Part shown: positions 44,812 to 53,310 of the stretch, one piece after another
Numbering within the stretch: position 1 is the first letter of the stretch
Layout: each line of letters starts with the position of its first letter
Assembly (NCBI RefSeq): GCF_010672385.1
Contig: NZ_JAAHGT010000023.1
Coordinates: 1 to 56,015 of the forward strand
DNA: 56,015 nt
Origin: Okeania sp. SIO2F4
GTDB lineage: Bacteria > Cyanobacteriota > Cyanobacteriia > Cyanobacteriales > Microcoleaceae
Reading direction: 5' to 3'
Notes under the pieces: model-generated
The model's input: the letters and a program-made list of their open reading frames with translations, nothing else
The model's database searches: none
Told to the model about the DNA's origin: nothing
Program-made: the position numbers and the translations under genes

Positions 44812-45435
44812 TTATTCTAATTCAATTTTTACAGCCTGTACTTGTTCTGTTAACTGGTCAATCTCTTGTTCTAAATCTTTCCAATTTACAGCTCCCTGAA
44901 ATGAATTTGGGAAAGATTGTAATTTTTGTTCAAAGTTCAATAACTCTTTTAATAGTTCTAGTTTTTGAGTGTTATTATAAGAGCTATTAAGAACTTTATT
45001 TTGCATATCCTTTAACTCTAAATCAAGATTTAATCTTTTTTGTTTAACTCGCACTTCTTGTTCGGCTATTTCAATTTTATGCAGCATAGCTAGAAAATTT
45101 TCTCGCCATTTATTCAAGGATGAGATTAAATCTTGAATCGTTTTTGACGGTCTAGCACTGCCTTGAGTAACTTCAATAATTCGGCTTAATTGTTCTTGAA
45201 CTTTCTTTAATGTATCAATTTGATTAACTTCTGTAGCACGGGGTTCTAACTGTTGTTGAATTTCTACTTGGAAACCATTGCAGTTTTGCCCAATTTCTGT
45301 CATTACTTGAGCAATTGATAAAATCGCCTCAACTGTCTCTTGGGACAAACGACTATCACCTAGTTCAGTTAGTTCTTCGGTTTGCTTATAAATTGCGTGA
45401 AAGTGCTGTGATTTGTCAATTGGATTCATGGCCAC
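44812..45435 (-). CDS. Unknown coiled-coil protein
   Basis: This 207-residue protein is almost wholly helical with long heptad-like stretches (about residues 70-205, such as KIEIAEQEVRVKQKRLNLDL). No signal peptide or catalytic motif is visible. It lies inside the eCIS cluster but in reverse orientation, between the pentapeptide gene and an IS605-type element. It is too short and non-repetitive for a tape measure. I assign no function. Confidence 0.55.
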   Translation of the reverse strand: MAMNPIDKSQHFHAIYKQTEELTELGDSRLSQETVEAILSIAQVMTEIGQNCNGFQVEIQQQLEPRATEVNQIDTLKKVQEQLSRIIEVTQGSARPSKTIQDLISSLNKWRENFLAMLHKIEIAEQEVRVKQKRLNLDLELKDMQNKVLNSSYNNTQKLELLKELLNFEQKLQSFPNSFQGAVNWKDLEQEIDQLTEQVQAVKIELE

Positions 45436-45587
45436 TCCCCAAATTTTTAGCTTGAGTTAACAAAAAGACTTTTGCTGACCGAAAAAATGGGTCTCAAGCC
45501 TCGCCCTTCTAGGAGGACTTTTTACTTACGGATTGATTTTTTTCAATAAAAAATATGTTATAATTTCGTTAGTTTGAAAGTCAAGTT

Positions 45588-46781
45588 ATGAAAGCTAGAT
45601 TTAAGTACCGTATATATCCAACACCAGGACAAAAATACCGATTATCCAAGCTCTTTGGCTGTGTCCGTGTGGTTTGGAATGATAGTCTAGCTTACTGCCA
45701 ACATAGGTATAAATCAGGAGAAAAGAAATCTACTAATTCAGAACTACAAAAGCTTTTTATTACTCAAGCTAAAAAGACTGAAGAAAGAGAATGGTTGTCA
45801 GAGGTTTCTAACATACCATTGCAGCAATCATTGAATGATTTAAACCAGGCTTATCAAAACTTTTTTAAATCAACTCAAGGCAAGAGAAAAGGTAGACCTG
45901 TTAGACCTCCTAAATTTAAAAGTAGAAAGTCAAAGCAAACTGCGAGATTTACAAAAGGAGGGTTTAAAATTGGTCAGGATAAAGTCTATTTAGCTAAAAT
46001 TGGAAAGCTGAAAATTGTATGGTCAAGAGAATTACCTACTGCTCCATCATCAGTAACACTAATCAAAGATTCAGCTCATAGATATTTCTTGAGTTTTGTA
46101 GTAGAAATACAACCAGAAGTATTACCTAAAACTTATAATTCAGTAGGTATAGATTTAGGAATTTCTACCTTTGCTACATTTAGTGACGGTACAAAGGTTG
46201 ATGCTCCTAAGCCACTAAAGAAACGAATTAAGAAGTATCAAAAGTTAAGTAAGTCATTATCTCATAAAACTAAAGGCTCTAAAAGGTATGAAAAAGCCAG
46301 GGTTAGAGTAGCTAAATTCCATGGCAAGCTGAAAGATACAAGGACAGATTTTCTACATAAATTATCTACTGAAATAATTCGTGAAAACCAAACAGTTGTT
46401 TTAGAAGATTTAAACGTTTCTGGTATGGTTAAAAACCGTAAATTATCTAGAGCAATTTATGATTTAGGTTGGAGAACATTCAGGACTTTTTTAGAAGGAA
46501 AAGCAGAAAAATATGGTCGCGATTTCAGAGTAATTAGTCGTTGGGAGCCAACATCCCAAGTTTGCTCAAATTGTGGCTTTAAAGGTGGGAAGCTAGACCT
46601 TCAGGTGCGAGAATGGGAGTGTCTCAACTGTGGTGCAAAACATGATAGAGACCAGAATGCAGCGATAAATATATTAGTCGCGGGCGGGCAGTCCGAGACA
46701 TTAAACGGACGTGGAGGCAAGCGTAAGACTACCGCCAAGGCAGCAGCAGCCAATGAAACGTCAACCCGCCGAGGAGCTTAG
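45588..46781 (+). CDS. tnpB: TnpB RNA-guided endonuclease
   Basis: This 397-residue TnpB looks intact. The N-terminal RNA-binding domain is complete (FKYRIYPTPGQKYRLSKLFG). The RuvC active site has Asp189 in VGIDLGISTFAT, Glu273 in VVLEDLNVSGM, and Asp353 in HDRDQNAAINIL. The zinc finger has Cys326, Cys329, Cys345 and Cys348. TnpB cuts DNA matching a guide carried at the 3' end of an omega-RNA made from the element's right end. Here the gene's 3' end and the region to 46827 would provide it, and the guide would be the flank from 46828 on, the sequence before the gp25 gene. Confidence 0.95.
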   Translation: MKARFKYRIYPTPGQKYRLSKLFGCVRVVWNDSLAYCQHRYKSGEKKSTNSELQKLFITQAKKTEEREWLSEVSNIPLQQSLNDLNQAYQNFFKSTQGKRKGRPVRPPKFKSRKSKQTARFTKGGFKIGQDKVYLAKIGKLKIVWSRELPTAPSSVTLIKDSAHRYFLSFVVEIQPEVLPKTYNSVGIDLGISTFATFSDGTKVDAPKPLKKRIKKYQKLSKSLSHKTKGSKRYEKARVRVAKFHGKLKDTRTDFLHKLSTEIIRENQTVVLEDLNVSGMVKNRKLSRAIYDLGWRTFRTFLEGKAEKYGRDFRVISRWEPTSQVCSNCGFKGGKLDLQVREWECLNCGAKHDRDQNAAINILVAGGQSETLNGRGGKRKTTAKAAAANETSTRRGA

Positions 46782-46827
46782 GCTCGGTAGGAATCCCCGT
46801 GCCTTCAGGCCGGGGAGGATGTCAACC
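46700..46827 (+). ncRNA. Candidate omega-RNA scaffold at the right end of the IS605-type element
   Basis: In related elements the guide RNA overlaps the tnpB 3' end and the right end. Here the hairpin formed by CCCCGTGCC and GGCCGGGG (46793-46815) is followed by the terminal GATGTCAA. Location is inferred from family knowledge, and the 5' end is not determined. Confidence 0.5.
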
Positions 46828-46883
46828 TGGCTTTAGATTAATATAGTAAGCATTGGTAATTAAATTAGCAATTAAAGACCAAA

Positions 46884-47297
46884 ATGCCCCTGGCAAACAA
46901 CAATCAACCCCAAGATTATATCGGATCGGGCATCGCCTTTCCCGGTCAAACCAGTGTTACTGGAGGATTATTGTTAAGTTCATCCACTCGCAATATTGAA
47001 GAGTCTATTTGGATTATTCTCACTACCGATATTGGAGAACGAGTTTATCGTCCTGATTTTGGTTCTCGCCTGTCAGAATTAGTGTTTGCACCCCTGAACC
47101 GTGAAACCCTTTTAATTCTGCGTCTTTATGTCGAAGAAGCTTTAGAAATGTGGGAACCGCGTATTATCCTCAAAGAAGTCCGAACGAACCCAGATCCGAT
47201 CAGAGGAATGGTGGAATTAGAAATTATCTATCAACCTAAAAATAGTTTTGAAAGTCGTAGTTTTGTTTATCCATTTTACCTAGAATCAAGTAGTTAA
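46884..47297 (+). CDS. Baseplate wedge protein, gp25-like (Afp9/Pvc9 type)
   Basis: This 137-residue protein has the gp25 family pattern: GIAFPGQTSVTGGLLLSSST, then NIEESIWIILTTDIGERVYR, PDFGSRLSELVFAPLN (with the conserved E in VEEALEMWEPRI). In phage and eCIS baseplates gp25 starts sheath polymerisation. It stands 57 bp after the IS605-type element, so its original upstream neighbours have been displaced. No clear ribosome binding site precedes the ATG. Confidence 0.92.
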   Translation: MPLANNNQPQDYIGSGIAFPGQTSVTGGLLLSSSTRNIEESIWIILTTDIGERVYRPDFGSRLSELVFAPLNRETLLILRLYVEEALEMWEPRIILKEVRTNPDPIRGMVELEIIYQPKNSFESRSFVYPFYLESSS

Positions 47298-47651
47298 TAA
47301 TCCGAAGTAATTTGAAATATTTCGAGTAATTTGAATATGAAGTACAACACATTAAGTGCAGAATAGCACTACTAATAAATTTAGTTTTGTATATCAAAAA
47401 AATATCTATAATTACAATTTTCATTTAATTTACGTTTAATTAACAAATAATATATTTTACTTAAAAGTGATGTTTACAGTCAATCAAAAGCCATAATCAA
47501 TTTGAAGATTGGCATTTTTTTTAAACTTAAATAAATTTCAGTTTAATGAAAGTAATTATTTCTCCTAAAATGAATGCAATCAAGAGAGTGATTTTTTCTG
47601 AGTTGCAGATTTTTTCAATCTACTCGGCATTAACATTTTATATTAACAATT
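47298..47651. other. AT-rich gap, no gene seen
   Basis: About 350 bp of single-copy AT-rich DNA. Minus-strand frames of about 60 codons across it are low complexity and were rejected. Confidence 0.4.
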
Positions 47652-49994
47652 ATGGTGAACTTCGATTTCTTACCTAATTTACCCAAACCAAATCTTGACG
47701 ATCGCAAATTTGAGGACTTAGTACAGGAATGTTTGCTGCGCATTCCTCGCTATTGTCCAGAGTGGACAAACCATAATCCAAGCGATCCTGGCATTACAAT
47801 GATTGAACTGTTTTCCTGGTTAACAGACCAGATGTTGTATCGGTTTAATCAAGTTCCGCTACGCAATTATATTGTATTTCTGGAAATGTTGGGAATTCGT
47901 TTACAACCTCCAGCAGCAGCACGAACGCTGATTACCTTTGAACTAACAAAAGCACAGAATATCCCCTTTTCCATTCCTGCTGGTACAGAAGTTTCAACAG
48001 AACGCACAGAAACTGAAGAATCTATTATTTTTAGCACAGATCGGAATTTATTAATCGGAATTCCTCGAATCGAATGTTTTTTGAAAGCCAGAGAATATCA
48101 TAATCATGGAAATCTCAGTAACGATAGTTTAGAAGCAATTTTTCCTCGGACACGATCGCTTTGGAGCCAACAAGAAGATGGAGAATGGCTAAGTACAATT
48201 CGCACCCCAGTTTTCGAGCAACAACCCCAACGGGGTAATTGTTTTTATCTTGTAATTAAACCGAAAGCAACAGGAGAAGAAAATTCCATTGAAGGTAATA
48301 TTCTCGCCATCACCTTTAAAGGACAAGCTGCTGCTGCTACTGGCATCGATCCGAAAAATCCACCCCGATGTTGGGAAGCTTGGAATGGTCAAGAATGGGT
48401 TTCCGTTTTGCGACAGGAAAATGACGATCGCACCCATGGATTTAGTTTTACAGAAATTGCTCAACAAGGTCCTAACCCAGAACAAGGAGCAGATGTGATT
48501 TTGCATCTTCCTAGCGATTGGCCAGAGGATAATTTAGGCACCCCATATCAAGGTCATTGGATTCGTTGTATTTATCGACAATTGCAGGATAATGACCCCC
48601 AAGAATACGGTTACAGTAGTTCTCCTTTGATTTTTGGCTTGTCGATCCGAGCTATTGGTGGGGCAGTTCCAGCTACTCAATGTGTTTGGGTTAAAGATGA
48701 ACTACTAGGGGTGAGTAACGGTAAACCAGGTCAAGTTTTTGAATTGCAAGGAACGCCCGTTCTCGAACGCTCCAGTACAGAGTATATCGAAATTCAGCCC
48801 CCCGGCGATCGCCAACCCCGCGAACCTTGGACAGAAGTATCAGATTTCGCAGATTCTAGAGCAAGCGATCGCCATTATATTATTGATTCTCAAACAGGTA
48901 TTGTTCAATTTGGTCCCCTAATCCGCGAACCAACTCAACTCCGGCGACAAACTGAGGTACGAACTCGTTTCCAAACTAGCGATCGCCTCCAGACTCAGTT
49001 TAGAGGGACAGAAACTGCTTTGAATGCGCTTCCTCCAATGGATATTGAAACGGAAACCAATCCTCAAGAGCGTCAATATGGTCAAGTACCACCACCAGGA
49101 GCAGAAATTTATCTAAAAGCTTACCGCACTGGAGGAGGAACTAAAGGTAATGTTGAGGCAGAAATGCTGACAGTATTGCGTTCAGCAATTCCCTACGTTA
49201 AGCAGGTAATCAATTACGAAGCAGCGACGGGAGGTACGGAACCGGAGTCTCTGGAAAAGGCAATTTTGCGAGTTCCGGGACTATTGCGCTCTAGTCAACG
49301 GGCCATTACTCGCGATGATTTTGAATACCATGCGATGCGAGTTCCCGATGTAGATGTGGCTCGCGCTCATTGTTTGGATGCGAACATGGAAATGGATAAA
49401 CAGTGGACAGAACCAGATGCCATTAAGCCTGGTCAGGTGTGTATTTTAACAATACCACAGGCAGATATTCAGGATTTGAGTCGGGGTTTATCTCCCCAGG
49501 AATTAAAGCTGAATGATGAAGTAGCTACAAAAATTAAAGATTATTTGAACGAGCGCAAACCTTTAGGAGTACAAATTCTGCTACGGGAACCGAAATATAT
49601 TGGGGTTAAAGTGAAAGTAATTATTATTGTGGGTCAAGATGCGGATCGAGGATATGTTAGCTCTCAATTTCTCAAACGACTGTATCGGTTTCTCAACCCC
49701 ATTACAGGGGGAACTGAAGGTCAAGGCTGGCCATTAGGACATCCGGTTTATCCATCTGATGTAATTGCCTATTGTCAAAAATTTTATCAACAAATTCCCC
49801 ATGTTCTTTATTTAAAAGCGGTAGAGCTGAGGGGAATTCGTCAACAAGATCGAGAGAACTGGAGTGTTGCACCTATTCCTGAACCAGTGATTTATCCGAG
49901 TGAATTTGGAGTTGTCTGTTCTTGGGATAATCAAGACGAAAATGAGGAACGGAGAACCGCTCATGAGATAGAATTAATAGAGGATAATAAATAG
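47652..49994 (+). CDS. Baseplate protein, gpJ-like (Afp11/Pvc11 type)
   Basis: This 780-residue protein resembles putative baseplate assembly proteins of phage and eCIS. The start has LPNLPKPNLDDRKFEDLVQE, then WTNHNPSDPGITMIELFSW, the conserved N-terminal region. The middle contains beta-rich inserts, and the C-terminal part includes LLRSSQRAITRDDFEYHAM (about residue 550) and RKPLGVQILLREPKYIGV, both typical of gpJ proteins. It forms the baseplate wedge ring together with the gp25-like and gpI-like proteins. A MITE follows 3 bp after its stop. Confidence 0.93.
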   Translation: MVNFDFLPNLPKPNLDDRKFEDLVQECLLRIPRYCPEWTNHNPSDPGITMIELFSWLTDQMLYRFNQVPLRNYIVFLEMLGIRLQPPAAARTLITFELTKAQNIPFSIPAGTEVSTERTETEESIIFSTDRNLLIGIPRIECFLKAREYHNHGNLSNDSLEAIFPRTRSLWSQQEDGEWLSTIRTPVFEQQPQRGNCFYLVIKPKATGEENSIEGNILAITFKGQAAAATGIDPKNPPRCWEAWNGQEWVSVLRQENDDRTHGFSFTEIAQQGPNPEQGADVILHLPSDWPEDNLGTPYQGHWIRCIYRQLQDNDPQEYGYSSSPLIFGLSIRAIGGAVPATQCVWVKDELLGVSNGKPGQVFELQGTPVLERSSTEYIEIQPPGDRQPREPWTEVSDFADSRASDRHYIIDSQTGIVQFGPLIREPTQLRRQTEVRTRFQTSDRLQTQFRGTETALNALPPMDIETETNPQERQYGQVPPPGAEIYLKAYRTGGGTKGNVEAEMLTVLRSAIPYVKQVINYEAATGGTEPESLEKAILRVPGLLRSSQRAITRDDFEYHAMRVPDVDVARAHCLDANMEMDKQWTEPDAIKPGQVCILTIPQADIQDLSRGLSPQELKLNDEVATKIKDYLNERKPLGVQILLREPKYIGVKVKVIIIVGQDADRGYVSSQFLKRLYRFLNPITGGTEGQGWPLGHPVYPSDVIAYCQKFYQQIPHVLYLKAVELRGIRQQDRENWSVAPIPEPVIYPSEFGVVCSWDNQDENEERRTAHEIELIEDNK

Positions 49995-49997
49995 ATC

Positions 49998-50108
49998 AGG
50001 ACTTACGCAGAACCGCCATATCTAGTAGGGGTGATTCGCGTTTGCGGAGCATTCCGTAGGACATCGCCCCTACAGATGGTGTGTGATTTGATATTTTGCG
50101 TAAGTCCT
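49998..50108. mobile_element. MITE with AGGACTTACGCA termini
   Basis: AGGACTTACGCA (49998-50009) and TGCGTAAGTCCT (50097-50108) are perfect inverted repeats around 111 bp. The same terminus starts again at 55987 and runs off the right edge. It lies between two baseplate genes. Confidence 0.8.
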
Positions 50109-50572
50109 ATAGATTTATTTGGATGACCAGAAAATCAGGTCTCAAACCTCCCTTTTAAAGCTATCCCTGATCGGGAACTCCTAAGAAGCTGTTTGAGAAG
50201 TACTGCATGGAACCGATGAATCTTAAAAACCTAACCCCCCTGCCCCCCTTCCCTGCAAGGGAATGGGGGTTAATAAGCCTCTCTCCTCGTAGGAGAGAGG
50301 TTTGGAGAGAGGTTTTTATGAGTTTACAAAAAGCTTCTAGAAACCTTTTCTGATAGGGAGATGGGGGGGAGGAGAAAAGCCTCTAATTAAATACGTTTAC
50401 TCTCTCGAAATATCCATTTAATCGCAAATACACAACTTGTCTATTTTGTCACGTTTTATGTTAAGAAAGATGTTGATAAAGCATAGCCTTTAAAAGGGAT
50501 AAAAAAAGAAAATTAAGTATTTTAAGTCTCCCTATTCCAGGAGGTACTGGTAATTGATAACTGATAACTGAA
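50109..50572. other. Repeat-rich gap before the gpI-like gene, no gene seen
   Basis: About 460 bp. It contains short GC-rich runs (50230-50300, with two inverted CTCTCC and GGAGAG words) and ends with a CCTCC-type repeat and TGATAAC heptads directly before the next ATG (50553-50572). The GGAGG at about 50538 is over 25 nt from the start codon. Confidence 0.5.
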
Positions 50573-51646
50573 ATGACTCAAGCAAACTCTCCTCCAACTC
50601 TTAACCTGCAATTGACTGCGATGCAGCTTACCGATAATAGAAGTATGGGAAAGTTTGCTATATCTCGCGGTAAAAGTGTAGATGCAAGCAAAATAGAACT
50701 ACAAGTTTCCCCAGGAGAACCAAGTGAAATTCTGCTGCGGTTAGAAAATCAGTCTGAAGAACATCTAACCCTTTATTTGCAACTTGAATTTCAACCAGCA
50801 ATTTCTCCTGATTGGTGTCAATTTTATCAAGAAACTATTAATAATGGTTCAACTCAATCAGAAGTAGTTCAAGGATTTAGTCATCAATTAACAATTAACC
50901 CTCAACAGCGACAAGATATTGAAATAGAGTTTAATTTTCCGCCAAACTTCTTTGAAAATCAACAAGCTATAAACTCAGAAAATGACAAACTAGAAATTAA
51001 TTATTCAGCTCAAATTTTAGCCTACAAAAACAATCCAAATGAAAAATTAATTGGCTATCAAGTTTTTGACTTAAAAATTCGTCCCCGCATTGAATATCTT
51101 GAGTTTTTACCTGTTATTTATCGTGAAGCGGATTTCCTAAGTCGTTTCTTGAAAATCCTAGAAGAAACTTACGATCCGGCTGTCCAAACCACTGATAATT
51201 TATGGGCTTATCTTGACCCTCTAACCACACCTGAAGCACTGCTTCCCTTTCTGGCCCAGTGGGTAGGCTGGAAAATGGATTCTCACTGGCCAATTCAAAT
51301 TCAGCGTCGTTTGATTCGCAATGCAGTCACCCTTTACCGTTGGCATGGAACTCGTAAAGGTTTACGATTCTATCTACATCTGCTTACAGGTTTACCCCTT
51401 GATGAAGACCTCCCTGAAGCGGAAAAACATATTAGTTTGTGGGAAGATTTTCAGAAAGGATTTGTTTTGGGAGAAGCTTGTGTTAATCAAGATTCAATGC
51501 TTGGTGGAGGACGTGCTTATCACTTTATTGTTCGTCTAAAAGTTGAGTTTCCCAATCAAATTGATGAGTCATTAGTGCGAGAAATTATTGAAGAATATAA
51601 ACCTGCTTTTTGCACCTATGAATTAAACATTGTAAGGGAATTTTAG
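50573..51646 (+). CDS. Baseplate tail protein, gpI-like (Afp12/Pvc12 type)
   Basis: This is a 357-residue protein. The C-terminal half matches phage tail protein I and its eCIS relatives: EYLEFLPVIYREADFLSRFL (about residue 185), LDPLTTPEALLPFLAQWVGW, then RLIRNAVTLYRWHGTRKGLR. The N-terminal about 175 residues form a beta-rich Ig-like region with LRLENQSEEHLTLYLQLEF. This part of the baseplate links the wedge to fibres. TGATAAC heptads separate the start codon from the likely ribosome binding site. Confidence 0.92.
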   Translation: MTQANSPPTLNLQLTAMQLTDNRSMGKFAISRGKSVDASKIELQVSPGEPSEILLRLENQSEEHLTLYLQLEFQPAISPDWCQFYQETINNGSTQSEVVQGFSHQLTINPQQRQDIEIEFNFPPNFFENQQAINSENDKLEINYSAQILAYKNNPNEKLIGYQVFDLKIRPRIEYLEFLPVIYREADFLSRFLKILEETYDPAVQTTDNLWAYLDPLTTPEALLPFLAQWVGWKMDSHWPIQIQRRLIRNAVTLYRWHGTRKGLRFYLHLLTGLPLDEDLPEAEKHISLWEDFQKGFVLGEACVNQDSMLGGGRAYHFIVRLKVEFPNQIDESLVREIIEEYKPAFCTYELNIVREF

Positions 51647-51663
51647 GTGAATATACTAACAGG

Positions 51664-52890
51664 TTATTCGCCGGATAATTTCTCTAACAATTGAGTTTGA
51701 TGTCGTCTATACCAAGCAAAATAAAGTAAGTTAATTCCAAATTCTTGCGCAGTTCTAATTTCATTGCGGGGTAGTATATGTTCGTTGATTCCCCAGGCTT
51801 GTGATAAATGGCCAATAATTATAATCATTCCGCCTCCTACAAAAAGTTGAATGGATTCATTGTTAATATTAGGAGGTATTGCAAAGAGAAATGGATGAAT
51901 TTTTAGTAAATGCTCGGGAAGGAGTTGTTCCCAATTAATAAAATTAAGATTAAATTCTTCTGTTGCCCAATCTGTCAAATCTTTATAATTTTGATTAATA
52001 TCGTTATCTATTGGAATTTCAATTAATACAGTTCCCCCACTTTTTAGATAATTTTCTAATATTTCTATCTGCTCGTTCCCCAACTCAAAAGTTTGTTGTT
52101 CAGTTAAATATAGTAGATCGAAATCAATAGTTTCATTGGGATTAAGGCGTATTTGTTGAATTTCTGAAATCCCTTGCATTCTGGGGTCAAGTGACTCTAC
52201 CGAACGCATCAGAAAAGCCAGATTATCTTGACAATATTTTCCTTCCGCTTCTGACATCATTCCTCCAGAAGCTTTAGGGGATAACATTGCTGTTTCAATC
52301 GCAATTTGAGGACGCGATCGTGCTAGAATTCGATAGCGTAAATCTATATCGTTAACTTGAGGAAATAAAACATCGTTGGGTTGCTTAATTTGAACATTCC
52401 CTGGTTGCAAGTTTATGCGACAAACTTCCACTTCTAGATGACTAGGGGGGTCAGTTTTCTGATCGATCCGAAATGTTTCTCGAACAACATCATTATCATT
52501 TCTCAAGCTAAGTTCTTCTGGATCGACATAACTAACTACTAAATAGACAAAAATGGGTTCAAGTTTGGAAGGTTTAGGATCGTTAATCCTAAATTCCATC
52601 GGGCGATCGATAATAATTGGATTTCCCTCACCATCAATTGCAATTCCTGGTTTAATCATCAACCACCCCGTTTGAAATTTTGACTGTACGCCAGGAGGTG
52701 CTTGAGTTGGATGTACCCCTAACCCACAAACAATTCCAGGTTGATTTAGGGATTGATAATGTAAATTTTGCCGTCTGCGAGAATAGTGATGAGCTAAACG
52801 CCACCTTTGAGCATTGATCATTAAACCGTCTGTAACATGAAGACGATCTAAGGGATTAGGTGAAGGTTTAGGAAAAGATTGTTCTGTCAT
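51664..52890 (-). CDS. eCIS-associated protein with DUF4159-like C-terminus
   Basis: This is a 408-residue protein. The N-terminal half (MTEQSFPKPSPNPLDRLHVT, then GLMINAQRWRLAHHYSRRRQ and VCGLGVHPTQAPPGVQ) is a type I have seen next to cyanobacterial eCIS genes. The C-terminal about 180 residues have IEILENYLKSGGTVLIEIP and FLFAIPPNINNESI, then GHLSQAWG and TAQEFGINLLYFAW, fitting DUF4159, a domain related to class I glutamine amidotransferases. No catalytic Cys-His pair is evident. Convergent with the gpI-like gene, 17 bp between stops. Confidence 0.7.
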   Translation of the reverse strand: MTEQSFPKPSPNPLDRLHVTDGLMINAQRWRLAHHYSRRRQNLHYQSLNQPGIVCGLGVHPTQAPPGVQSKFQTGWLMIKPGIAIDGEGNPIIIDRPMEFRINDPKPSKLEPIFVYLVVSYVDPEELSLRNDNDVVRETFRIDQKTDPPSHLEVEVCRINLQPGNVQIKQPNDVLFPQVNDIDLRYRILARSRPQIAIETAMLSPKASGGMMSEAEGKYCQDNLAFLMRSVESLDPRMQGISEIQQIRLNPNETIDFDLLYLTEQQTFELGNEQIEILENYLKSGGTVLIEIPIDNDINQNYKDLTDWATEEFNLNFINWEQLLPEHLLKIHPFLFAIPPNINNESIQLFVGGGMIIIIGHLSQAWGINEHILPRNEIRTAQEFGINLLYFAWYRRHQTQLLEKLSGE

Positions 52891-52907
52891 TTAAGTTATA
52901 AGTTATC

Positions 52908-53305
52908 TGTCCCTCCTGTAATAGGGAGGCTTGAAGTGCAGAATTTTCTTTGAATTACCTCTGTTCTGCCATCCTGGGAAAAATAAATCATGGAACTTTT
53001 GTATGGCAATATTTGGCCACACTATTGACTAGAGTTTTTTGGCATTACAAGCAATGCCTAGAGAAAGGAATTATCTATCCGATAATGGGTACATATTACA
53101 TCATTTAGTCCATCAAGTTGACAACAGAACCCAAACTTCAGCAGTAAATTTAGCAAACTTTTGTAAAGATTATGTGGCAATTGGGTTGAATTATGGTATA
53201 TTTTCAGTAATTATTGCAGCCTCATCGCAACGTATCCACCAAGGTTTCAAGCCTCCCTATTACAAGAGGTACTGATAACTGATAACTGCTAACTGATAAC
53301 TGAAA
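52908..53305. repeat. Inverted-repeat element with TGATAAC heptads before the effector gene
   Basis: CCTGTAATAGGGAGGCTTGAA (about 52915-52935) pairs with TTCAAGCCTCCCTATTACAA (53247-53267), so about 350 bp form a MITE-like element. TGATAAC heptads follow at 53274-53302, directly before the effector start. A 78-codon frame inside was rejected. Confidence 0.6.
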
Positions 53306-53310
53306 CAACC

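Larger units (their letters stand above)
45450..46827 (+). mobile_element. IS200/IS605-type element with intact tnpB, no tnpA
   Basis: The left end contains the promoter-like TATGTTATAATTTCG (45550-45565). The right end is GAATCCCCGTGCC, then GGCCGGGGAGGATGTCAA, ending near 46827. It is about 1.4 kb and lies between the coiled-coil gene and the gp25 gene. The left boundary is approximate. Confidence 0.8.

Noticed and set aside
44812-45435. Coiled-coil protein as the missing eCIS tape measure
   Set aside because: At 207 residues it is too short for a tape measure, faces the wrong way and has no hydrophobic or repeat segments typical of that role.
53039-53275. A 78-codon plus-strand frame before the effector gene
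   Set aside because: It lies within an inverted-repeat element, lacks an ATG at its start and a ribosome binding site, and ends in the repeat arm.
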